Origin: an uncultured Ruminococcus sp.
Lineage (GTDB): Bacteria; Bacillota; Clostridia; Oscillospirales; Acutalibacteraceae
Direction of reading: 5' to 3'
DNA length: 12,746 nucleotides
Assembly (NCBI GenBank): GCA_902772795.1
Contig: CACYBZ010000042.1
Location: 1 to 12,746 of the forward strand
Below, in pieces: positions 6,412-12,694 of the stretch. A program made the position numbers and the translations under genes. The number at the start of each line of letters is the position of its first letter. Within the stretch, counting starts at the first letter, position 1. Below the pieces are notes generated by a model. The model ran no database searches and was not told the origin of the DNA. It saw nothing but the letters and a program-made list of their open reading frames with translations.

Positions 6412-7896
6412 TTACCAAAGAGAATCAAAGGCTTTTGAATCAAATCCTTTTAAAGGAAGATTACGGATAGTTTCATTCAGAAAATCCTTGATAGAAAATT
6501 TGGTATAGTGATAGACAGGGTGCTGAGGAATTTCCACACAGGGAATTTTCGCCTGAGGATAGACGGAAAAATCCTTTACCCAGGAAATATAGGGGTGACA
6601 GTGATTTTTAAGAATCAATGCCTGACTGTCTTCATAACCGATAGTCAGCGTCTGCAAGGCACTGATACCCAGCAGAGGACGGTAACCCCTGTTTTCCACA
6701 TGAACCTGACCGCACAGTTCAGAAATTTCCCGTAAGAGTTCCAGTTCTCGTGAGGAGAGGAATATCCAGTTCTGACAGTTGGATTTGATGGTGGAAGCGT
6801 CTTCCTTGTAGGTGCTTTTGAGTTGCTGTGCACTCTGTACGACAAGGATAAAACGGATATTACGGCTTCGTCCAGCGGAAATCATGGAGGGCATATCGGA
6901 AATCTGAGAGAGGTTGGAAAATTCGTCCAGCACATAATTGACCCGTACAGGCAACATACCGCCCAGGTTCTGTGCTTCCTGAATGAGATATTCATAACAT
7001 TGCTTGACGAAAATACTGACAAGAAAATGAAACGTCTTTTTTTCATCAGGCATGATAAGAAAAACAGCGGTCTTTTGTTTGTAGAGTTCATCATAATGGA
7101 AATCGGAAACAGCAGTCAGTTCCAGAATATCCAGATTGATGAAAATATTATGAAAGAGCACATCAAACGTGGAAAGTACGCAGGAAAGTGTTTTTTCGAC
7201 CGTCTTGAGAGCGATGGTAGATTCCAGTCGTTTGATGATAATATCGTTTGAGCGGAATTTTTCGGCGAACGTCCAGAAAACTTTTGTATCTTCTTCCGAG
7301 TTGTCAAGAACCTTGATATCTTCCCTGATTTTCTGGATACTGAGAAAATTGATTTCCTTGATGGACTTTGCGGATTCAAACAGCATTAAGGTAATACCGA
7401 TGAACAAATCACAGGCGACCATTTCCCAGTAAGGGTCTTTTTCGGAATGAATCTGATTTTTCAGTTGTATGGACAAATCCGTAATGAGTTCAATCGCCTT
7501 GCTGACGTTGCCCGAAGTATAGAATTTATAAGCGACTTCCAGCGGATTCCAGAAATCGCCTTTTTTAGGATTTCGGATATTGACTACTCGGATATTGTAG
7601 CCTTTCTTGTGAAGAAATCCCGAAGTATGGGTATAGATTTCCCCTTTCGGGTCAGAAATAACCATATTTTCCCCTGACTGGGCGATAGTATACACACTGG
7701 GAATACAGAAATTCCTTGTTTTTTTTGAGCCCGTATTACCGAAAATCAGCGTGTGGTTGTCCGAAGTATCGGTAAAGACACAGCCGTCTTCACATTTCAG
7801 AACGATACCCGACTGAGAATAGTTGCCTGTGACTTTTTGTTTCTGAAGATTCTGATTGAATTCACGGTCAGTGGCAAATCTGCTGTCATCATACAT
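6412..7896 (-). CDS. Orphan TraG/VirD4-family P-loop ATPase
   Basis: This 494-aa protein has the T4SS coupling-protein ATPase fold. The Walker A-like loop is GNTGSKKT (53-60), followed by the TraG-family strand VISDPKGE (79-86). Walker B is NYVLDEFSNL (320-329), with Asp324 and Glu325. The following GRSRNIRFILVVQSAQQL (342-359) is typical of the family and holds the sensor Gln. Classical loops read GxxxxGKT; here the Gly before the Lys is itself Lys. VirD4/TraG proteins normally carry N-terminal membrane helices, and none is present. No relaxase, VirB4 or pilus gene lies in the window. The start at ATG 7896, 10 nt after AAGGGGG, is preferred over TTG codons at 7899 and 7902. It follows an unknown 240-aa gene by 51 nt and precedes the YwlE-like gene. 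It may be a domesticated pump or a relic of an integrated conjugative element. Confidence 0.85.
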   Translation of the reverse strand: MYDDSRFATDREFNQNLQKQKVTGNYSQSGIVLKCEDGCVFTDTSDNHTLIFGNTGSKKTRNFCIPSVYTIAQSGENMVISDPKGEIYTHTSGFLHKKGYNIRVVNIRNPKKGDFWNPLEVAYKFYTSGNVSKAIELITDLSIQLKNQIHSEKDPYWEMVACDLFIGITLMLFESAKSIKEINFLSIQKIREDIKVLDNSEEDTKVFWTFAEKFRSNDIIIKRLESTIALKTVEKTLSCVLSTFDVLFHNIFINLDILELTAVSDFHYDELYKQKTAVFLIMPDEKKTFHFLVSIFVKQCYEYLIQEAQNLGGMLPVRVNYVLDEFSNLSQISDMPSMISAGRSRNIRFILVVQSAQQLKSTYKEDASTIKSNCQNWIFLSSRELELLREISELCGQVHVENRGYRPLLGISALQTLTIGYEDSQALILKNHCHPYISWVKDFSVYPQAKIPCVEIPQHPVYHYTKFSIKDFLNETIRNLPLKGFDSKAFDSLW

Positions 7897-7947
7897 CAAC
7901 AATTAACCCCCTTGTTCTTTATGTGTCTGCACGTTGGCAGAAATACT

Positions 7948-8670
7948 TTACATGGAAAATCCTATACCGTTGCCGACAGTGTTTTTCTTGTCGGACATCT
8001 CTTTAATCACCGTTTCAATCGACTTTCTGTTATTGATGTAGCCGTATGCTTTGAGTGTCCATTTCAGAATTTTTACGGCATCGTCCTTGTTCAGAATGTC
8101 AGCATGAGTTATCATCATTTCCTTTTCCTCAGCGGAAAGGGATTCCCAGATATCATAATAAATCATTTCGGTATTGCTGAGTGTTCCGCAGTCGTGCATG
8201 ACGGAAAAAAGAATATTGTCATGTAAAAGTTGTCCTTTTTTCGGAGAAGTCACGATAACAAACAGTACATTGCCTTTCAGCTGACATATCTGTTTGGCAA
8301 AACCGATAATGTCTGCCTTTTTGGTAATTTCCGAATTGTTTTCTGGAATATAGATGACAAACATACCGTTTGATTTATGTTCTGATAACAACATATGCTG
8401 ATACCACTGGTGCAACGTCTGCAACTCGTTACCGCCAAAATCAGCGACAGTATTGTAATCACGAAGTTCCAGCCACTTGACAAAGCGGTATCGGGGTGAA
8501 AATATTCTTTTGACCTGTAGTCTTGTAATAAAGGACTGCATACTGTAATAGGAACTTTCCCTGCCGATGTCCCCGCATATAATATAAGCAGGAATATCAT
8601 TATAGTCAGGCATTTTCTGTTGCAAGGTCTGATATACGGTATTCAGTTGTCGTTCGACTTGTTTAAACAT
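7948..8670 (-). CDS. Unrecognised 240-aa protein, possibly a degenerate P-loop fold
   Basis: I do not recognise this family. The pattern of short hydrophobic strands resembles a P-loop NTPase: AYIICGDIGRESS (28-40) sits where a Walker A would be but lacks the GK[ST] core, MFVIYIPE (103-110) resembles a Walker B strand, and NVLFVIVTSPKK (134-145) resembles a sensor-1 strand. No signal peptide or membrane helix is visible. ATG at 8670 is chosen over a TTG at 8688 because AGGGGG lies 7 nt before it. The gene is first in the unit that continues with the TraG-like ATPase and carries a similar G-rich ribosome binding site. The pairing suggests it works with that ATPase, but this is inference. Confidence 0.75.
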   Translation of the reverse strand: MFKQVERQLNTVYQTLQQKMPDYNDIPAYIICGDIGRESSYYSMQSFITRLQVKRIFSPRYRFVKWLELRDYNTVADFGGNELQTLHQWYQHMLLSEHKSNGMFVIYIPENNSEITKKADIIGFAKQICQLKGNVLFVIVTSPKKGQLLHDNILFSVMHDCGTLSNTEMIYYDIWESLSAEEKEMMITHADILNKDDAVKILKWTLKAYGYINNRKSIETVIKEMSDKKNTVGNGIGFSM

Positions 8671-8721
8671 AGCAATTCCCCCTAACAATTATCCCATAAA
8701 ATAATCACTATCCGTATCCAA

Positions 8722-8750
8722 ACTATAACAAAAAAGAAAACAAAATACAA
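8722..8750 (-). promoter_or_regulatory. Extended -10 promoter for the 240-aa/TraG-like/ywlE/rimI/tsaD unit
   Basis: On the - strand, TTGTAT (8750-8745) and TATAGT (8727-8722) are 17 bp apart, and a TGT directly before the -10 makes it an extended -10 site. The predicted leader is about 45 nt to the ATG at 8670. It lies in the 91-nt gap after the small membrane protein gene, so that gene is probably transcribed separately. Confidence 0.7.
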
Positions 8751-8761
8751 GATAAATGACA

Positions 8762-9088
8762 TTATTTTAATTTATCATAGAAAGTATACAATTTCTGCAC
8801 GCCGTTTTCAAGGTGATAGTAATGCACGATATACGGTACAAACAGACACATCAGGGCAACAAACAGAAAAGCGATACCTATACTCTGAAAAGCGACAAAT
8901 CCCAGCAATGACAGCAATGTACAGATTGCCGTCAGAAACATGACCAGTAAATGTACAATTCTTTCATGCTGAAAGTAGCCTATTTTCGTCTGTAATTCTT
9001 CTTTGAGCTGTTGTTTCTGTGTTTCATCAAGTTCTGCATCGGTTTTTTCTTCCATGTAGCGGATAAAGTCCTGTAATTTCTGCCACAT
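8762..9088 (-). CDS. Small two-helix membrane protein of unknown function
   Basis: This 108-aa protein has a charged, probably helical N-terminus rich in Glu, Gln and Lys (about 4-43). Two membrane segments follow (about 44-66 and 70-88), then a short cytoplasmic tail (YYHLENGVQKLYTFYDKLK). Both ends are predicted inside. The ATG follows AAGGAG with 9-nt spacing. I do not recognise the family. It sits alone between repeat D and the promoter of the TraG-like unit, and no clear promoter is visible just upstream. It could be a membrane anchor for the soluble TraG-like ATPase, but nothing in the sequence proves this. Confidence 0.8.
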   Translation of the reverse strand: MWQKLQDFIRYMEEKTDAELDETQKQQLKEELQTKIGYFQHERIVHLLVMFLTAICTLLSLLGFVAFQSIGIAFLFVALMCLFVPYIVHYYHLENGVQKLYTFYDKLK

Positions 9089-9110
9089 TGATTTCAGCTC
9101 CTTTCTTTTT

Positions 9111-9223
9111 GAAAATCTGCTATGGCAGATTTTCTTAAAAAGTTTTGACCCACTTTTTCAAAAGTGGGTGGGGTCAAGGGGCGAAGCCCCTTGGCAGGAT
9201 TTTCAAAAGGGCACCCCTTGAAC
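9111..9223 (+). repeat. Hairpin repeat copy D, downstream of polA
   Basis: Four consecutive hairpins are visible: GAAAATCTGC-TATG-GCAGATTTTC (9111-9134), ACCCACTTTT-TC-AAAAGTGGGT (9148-9169), CAAGGGGC-GAA-GCCCCTTG (9175-9193) and a shorter AAGGG-CAC-CCCTT near 9208-9220. From about 9140 on it is an inverted copy of copy E, on the other side of polA. It ends 2 nt before the polA stop codon and may help end that transcript, although no clean U-run follows the stems. Confidence 0.85.
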
Positions 9224-9225
9224 AG

Positions 9226-11763
9226 TTATCCTTTGGCATCGTACCACGTTCTGCCGTAATGAGCGTCCACTGTCAGAGGAACACGCAGTTTTACCGCATT
9301 TTCCATTTCTTCTTTCAGTATCGTCATGACCTGTTCTTTCTCATTTTCGGGAGATTCGACAATCAGTTCATCATGAACCTGCAAAATCAGCTTTGCCCTG
9401 AGTTTTTCGGCTTTCAGACGGCGGAATACCTTTATCATGGCTATCTTGATAATATCCGCAGATGTTCCCTGAACGGGCATATTTCTGGCGACCCTTTCAC
9501 CGAACATTCTGACATTTCTGTTGTCGGCATTCAGTTCGGGAAGATAACGCCGTCTGCCGAAAAGTGTCTGTGCATAGCCGTTTTCGGCAGCACAACGGAT
9601 AGTATCTTTCATGTACTTGTCGATACCGCTGTAATGGGCAAGATAATCCTTGATATACTTGTCTGCCTGCTTGACAGTGACGTTGATGTCCTCTGCAAGG
9701 GAAAAGGCACTGATACCGTACACGATACCAAAATTGACGGCTTTGGCACGGCTTCGCATTTCAGATGTGACAAACTGCGGTAACATACCGTTCCCGAAAA
9801 CCTGACTGGCGGTGATACTGTGGATATCTTCATGATTGTTGAACGCTTCACACATGGCACTGTCATCGGCGAGATGGGCGAGTACCCGAAGTTCAATCTG
9901 TGAATAGTCTGCATCGACCAGTACATAACCGTCTTTGGCAATGAAAAATTTACGCATTTCCCTGCCGAGTTCGGTTCTTACAGGAATGTTCTGTAAATTA
10001 GGTTCGGTGGAACTGATACGGCCTGTACGTGTTTCCGTCTGATTGAAACGGGAATGGATACGTCCGTTGTCGTCAATGACTTTCAGCAGACCGTCACAAT
10101 AAGTGGATTTCAGTTTTGCCAGTTGTCTGTATTCCATAATCAGACCGATGACAGGGTGTTTGTCCTTGAGTTTTTCGAGAACGTCTGCGTTTGTGGAATA
10201 ACCGCTCTTGTTTTTCTTACCCGTAGGAAGTGCCAGTTTTTCAAAAAGAGCCACGCCGAGCTGTTTGGGAGAATTGATATTGAATTCATAGCCCACACAG
10301 GCATAAATTTCCTTTTCGATAGCCTCCAGTTTTGCGGAAAGTTCAACGCCGAAATTTTCGATACCGTTTCTGTCCGCCATGAATCCCTGATTTTCCATAC
10401 TTGCCAGTACGTCTGCCAGAGGAATTTCCATATCATAGAGTAAGCTTTCCTGATGATTTTCTTTGATATGTGTTTCAAGTATGGGGTACACGCAGGAAAG
10501 CTGACAGATTTTTCTGACAGTGGGATTATCGGAATTGACGGTGATATGCAGTCGTGTATATTCAGAAAACAGTCTGTCAATGTCATAGGACGACGAGGAG
10601 GGATTGAGCAGATATGCCATCAGTTCAACGTCGGCAATTTTTCCTTTGCAGGAACAGTTCAGTCTGTCCAGAACCGCAAAAAACGGTTTTACGTTGTCGG
10701 TGACTTTGGTACAGGGACTTTCAAACAGTCTGACAAGTACATCATCACTGTAATGACAACAACAGACCGTATTGTCATGACACAGAAAAAGCCTGTCGTC
10801 CGCAGACAGTAAGAAAATGGTTGCTTCTGCCGTCAGCAGACGGTCAGGGTCGGCAATATCGCCCTGAAAATCAAAGGTGACGGCAGGTGTATCGGTGTCT
10901 GCGGTTTCGCTGATATGGAATTTCTTTATCAGCGAAAACAATTCCAGACGGCTCATTAAGGCATAGGCATTTTTTCGGTCGGGTGTTTTGGGAACATAGG
11001 CACGGATATCTTTTTCGACGGGAACATTAGTGGCGATTCTGCCCAGAAAAAGACTGAGATAGGCATTATCCTTGTCAGCGATTAATTTTTTACGCATAGC
11101 GGGTTTGATGTCAGGGTCGTCAATATGCTGATACACGCCGTCCAGAGAACCGAAACGGACAATCAGGTCATTTGCCCCTTTCTGACCGATACCTTTCACT
11201 CCCGGGATATTGTCAGACGTATCGCCCTGAATGGCTTTGATGTCAATAAGCTGTGCAGGGGTGACATGGTATTCATTCATGATGGCTGTTTCGTCATAGT
11301 TGACGGTGTTTTTGGTGGTGATAAGCCGTACCGTGATATTGTTGCTGACAAGTTGCAGACTGTCACGGTCGCCGGTGGCAATGATACATTGATGGTTATT
11401 GTTTTCGGCTTCTCTGGCGAGTGTGCCGAGAATGTCATCGGCTTCAAATCCTGAACATTCTACGGTCTGATAGCCGAGGTATTGCAGAATTTCCTTGACA
11501 AGTAGCAGTTGTGCAGCGAGTTCATCAGGCATACCGTGACGGGTAGCTTTGTAGCCGTCATAGTGCTGATGGCGGAATGTGGGAACTTTTTTGTCGAAAG
11601 CCACTGCTACTGCATCAGGTGAAGTATCGTCCAGAATTTTGGACATCATAGTAAGAAAGCCGTAAACGGCATTGGTATATTCGCCTTTTTTGGTGGTAAG
11701 GATTTTGATACCATAAAAGGCACGGTTAAGAATACTGTTACCATCTATGACAAGTAGTTTCAA
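9226..11763 (-). CDS. polA: DNA polymerase I
   Basis: This 845-aa enzyme for gap filling and RNA-primer removal has three parts. The 5'-nuclease domain (1 to about 285) shows VIDGNS, GFEADDILG (105-113), ATGDRDSLQL (129-138) and GDTSDNIPGVKGIGQKG (180-196). A degenerate 3'-exonuclease region spans about 290-430: it has no DxE motif I, though an Asp is kept in ADVELMAYLL (377-386), so proofreading is probably lost, as in Taq and Bacillus Pol I. The polymerase domain has motif A DYSQIELR (619-626), the O-helix RSRAKAVNFGIVYG (670-683) and motif C QVHDE (795-799). The start is TTG, fixed by GGAGG 9 nt upstream and by MKLLVIDGN being the family N-terminus. The open frame runs on to 11868, but those residues come from repeat E. 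Inverted repeats D and E flank the gene closely. Confidence 0.97.
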   Translation of the reverse strand: MKLLVIDGNSILNRAFYGIKILTTKKGEYTNAVYGFLTMMSKILDDTSPDAVAVAFDKKVPTFRHQHYDGYKATRHGMPDELAAQLLLVKEILQYLGYQTVECSGFEADDILGTLAREAENNNHQCIIATGDRDSLQLVSNNITVRLITTKNTVNYDETAIMNEYHVTPAQLIDIKAIQGDTSDNIPGVKGIGQKGANDLIVRFGSLDGVYQHIDDPDIKPAMRKKLIADKDNAYLSLFLGRIATNVPVEKDIRAYVPKTPDRKNAYALMSRLELFSLIKKFHISETADTDTPAVTFDFQGDIADPDRLLTAEATIFLLSADDRLFLCHDNTVCCCHYSDDVLVRLFESPCTKVTDNVKPFFAVLDRLNCSCKGKIADVELMAYLLNPSSSSYDIDRLFSEYTRLHITVNSDNPTVRKICQLSCVYPILETHIKENHQESLLYDMEIPLADVLASMENQGFMADRNGIENFGVELSAKLEAIEKEIYACVGYEFNINSPKQLGVALFEKLALPTGKKNKSGYSTNADVLEKLKDKHPVIGLIMEYRQLAKLKSTYCDGLLKVIDDNGRIHSRFNQTETRTGRISSTEPNLQNIPVRTELGREMRKFFIAKDGYVLVDADYSQIELRVLAHLADDSAMCEAFNNHEDIHSITASQVFGNGMLPQFVTSEMRSRAKAVNFGIVYGISAFSLAEDINVTVKQADKYIKDYLAHYSGIDKYMKDTIRCAAENGYAQTLFGRRRYLPELNADNRNVRMFGERVARNMPVQGTSADIIKIAMIKVFRRLKAEKLRAKLILQVHDELIVESPENEKEQVMTILKEEMENAVKLRVPLTVDAHYGRTWYDAKG

Positions 11764-11772
11764 AACATAACA

Positions 11773-11777
11773 CCTCC
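11773..11777 (-). promoter_or_regulatory. Ribosome binding site that fixes the TTG start of polA
   Basis: GGAGG on the - strand lies 9 nt before TTG (11763-11761). An ATG 5 nt upstream of the TTG is out of frame and meets TGA after one codon (ATG TTT TGA), so it cannot be the start. Confidence 0.85.
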
Positions 11778-11789
11778 ATAATGATTGGT

Positions 11790-11876
11790 TCAAGGGTTGC
11801 ACCCTTGAAAATCCTGCCAAGGGGCGTTGCCCCTTGACCCCACCAACTTTTTGAAAAAAGTTGGACAAAAACTTTT
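11790..11876 (-). repeat. Hairpin repeat copy E, upstream of polA, inverted relative to D
   Basis: Three hairpins are visible: CAAGGGT-TGC-ACCCTTG (11791-11807), CAAGGGGC-GTT-GCCCCTTG (11818-11836) and CCAACTTTTT-GA-AAAAAGTTGG (11843-11864). Read on the - strand, the order and linkers (GTGGGGTCAAGGGGC, TGGCAGGATTTTCAA) match copy D. It falls inside the transcribed or promoter region of polA and creates a spurious in-frame N-terminal extension of that gene. I see no good -35/-10 pair between it and 12024. Confidence 0.85.
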
Positions 11877-11914
11877 GAGGCTCACTTCGTTCGGATTTTT
11901 CTCTTTGTGTTGTC

Positions 11915-12022
11915 CGAAATCTGCGACAGCAGATTTCGCCTTAAAGTTTCGGTCAAGCCTTTTTAAAGGCTTGCGGGGTTCAGGGGCGGAGCCCCTGACA
12001 GGGGTTCGGGGACAGCGTCCCT
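11915..12022 (+). repeat. Hairpin repeat copy B
   Basis: Four hairpins are visible: CGAAATCTGC-GACA-GCAGATTTCG (11915-11938), AAGCCTTT-TT-AAAGGCTT (11955-11972), TCAGGGGC-GGA-GCCCCTGA (11980-11998) and GGGAC-AGC-GTCCC (12009-12021). Bases 11940-11998 are identical to 1-59. The first hairpin is the same module as the first hairpin of copy D. Together with copy E and the terminator below, it fills almost all of the 326-bp gene-free stretch 11764-12089. Confidence 0.88.
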
Positions 12023-12023
12023 G

Positions 12024-12075
12024 AAAAAAATGAAAACGCTGACAGTCTTACTTATTTCAGACTGTCAGCGTTTTC
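12024..12075 (-). terminator. Intrinsic terminator of the 60-aa gene
   Basis: A perfect 17-bp stem, GAAAACGCTGACAGTCT (12032-12048) with its complement (12059-12075) and a 10-nt loop, is followed on the - strand by A and then seven T (12030-12024). It begins 15 nt after the stop codon of the 60-aa gene and isolates that gene from polA. Confidence 0.92.
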
Positions 12076-12089
12076 AGCGTTATTGTATA

Positions 12090-12272
12090 TTAATCTTCCA
12101 AAGGTTCGTAGCGTAGAATATCATCTTCGTCATAAATGTCGTCAAAATCCTCATACTCAAGGTCATCATTAAACATTCTTGCGTTGATATCCATGCTTTT
12201 AAATTTAGGGGTCTGGGTTTTGATTCTTGTGGGTTTAAAATCGGTTACTTCATTGGTATACTGGTCAATCAT
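12090..12272 (-). CDS. Small acidic protein of unknown function (60 aa)
   Basis: I do not recognise this protein. The N-terminal half is mildly basic (KPTRIKTQTPKFK, 13-25). The C-terminal half is very acidic and aromatic (DDLEYEDFDDIYDEDD, 36-51). There is no membrane segment, Cys or metal-binding cluster, and it may be largely disordered. It is clearly a real gene: TAAGGAGG lies 7 nt before the ATG, an extended -10 promoter precedes it, and a strong terminator follows within 20 nt, making a self-contained single-gene unit. Confidence 0.82.
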   Translation of the reverse strand: MIDQYTNEVTDFKPTRIKTQTPKFKSMDINARMFNDDLEYEDFDDIYDEDDILRYEPLED

Positions 12273-12314
12273 GCAAATTCCTCCTTAACGTATATACTGT
12301 CTTCCAACATCTAT

Positions 12315-12323
12315 AGTATACCA
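12315..12323 (-). promoter_or_regulatory. Extended -10 promoter of the 60-aa gene
   Basis: TGG directly followed by TATACT is visible on the - strand (12323-12315). The -35 region at the 17-bp position (TGTTTT) is poor, as is common for extended -10 promoters. The predicted leader is about 36 nt. Confidence 0.6.
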
Positions 12324-12382
12324 CGTACTTCATGATAAAAACACCCATTTTATCAACAATTCATTAATTTTTTACAAATAGC

Positions 12383-12420
12383 AAAATCAGGACAGCCGAC
12401 CATACAATCGACTGCCCTGA
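12383..12420 (-). terminator. Intrinsic terminator of the ferredoxin gene
   Basis: Arms 12420-12408 and 12399-12387 form a 13-bp stem with an 8-nt loop, followed by TTTT (12386-12383). Read as - strand RNA, the two non-Watson-Crick positions are G-U pairs. Read as + strand RNA they are A-C mismatches, so the signal is specific to the ferredoxin direction. Confidence 0.85.
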
Positions 12421-12446
12421 CTGATGTAACGAAAACCAATCAAAAA

Positions 12447-12617
12447 TTATTCCTCAGCAGGAGCACCTACGGGACATACCTCTGCACAACTTCCGCAACC
12501 GATACAAGCATCAGCATTGATTTCATATTTTCCGTCACCTTCAGCAATAGCTTCAACGGGACATTCTGCTGCACAAGCACCACAGGAAATACAGTCTTCA
12601 CTAATTTTGTAAGCCAT
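12447..12617 (-). CDS. 2[4Fe-4S] ferredoxin, clostridial type
   Basis: This 56-aa protein has two cluster-binding motifs, [12 protein letters not shown] (Cys9, 12, 15, 19) and [12 protein letters not shown] (Cys38, 41, 44, 48), the standard length and layout of clostridial low-potential ferredoxins. It would carry electrons in the cytoplasm for pyruvate:ferredoxin oxidoreductase, hydrogenases and similar enzymes of an anaerobe. ATG at 12617 is preferred over upstream starts to 12668 because AAAGGAGG lies 7 nt before it and MAYKI is the usual N-terminus. It has its own promoter and terminator, so it is a one-gene unit. Confidence 0.97.
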   Translation of the reverse strand: MAYKISEDCISCGACAAECPVEAIAEGDGKYEINADACIGCGSCAEVCPVGAPAEE

Positions 12618-12666
12618 GAATAAACCTCCTTTCTGAGCAGTAGTTTCGTGTTTTGAATACGCCATC

Positions 12667-12694
12667 ATTTTAGCATATTTTCAAAAAAAATCAA
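12667..12694 (-). promoter_or_regulatory. Promoter of the ferredoxin gene
   Basis: On the - strand, TTGATT (12694-12689) and TAAAAT (12672-12667) are 16 bp apart, with TGC before the -10 (extended -10) and an AT-rich upstream region extending to the window edge. The predicted leader is about 40 nt. Confidence 0.65.

Noticed and set aside
8277..8600. 107-aa - strand frame inside the 240-aa gene
   Set aside because: It lies in another frame of a gene with better start signals and has no ribosome binding site.
9145..9783. 212-aa open frame on the + strand opposite polA
   Set aside because: It is antisense to conserved polymerase motifs, starts in repeat D, and has no recognisable domain or ribosome binding site.
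11764..11868. N-terminal extension of polA (35 residues)
   Set aside because: It is translated from repeat E, is unlike any Pol I N-terminus, and lies upstream of a well-placed GGAGG and TTG.
1..12022. CRISPR array
   Set aside because: The repeats are few, far apart, in mixed orientation and lack regular spacers.
9111..12075. Insertion sequence or composite transposon around polA
   Set aside because: There is no transposase, and no target-site duplication could be seen; the inverted copies are non-coding hairpin repeats.
12618..12668. Longer ferredoxin start
   Set aside because: It would place the Shine-Dalgarno inside the gene and overlap the promoter -10; MAYKI is the standard N-terminus.
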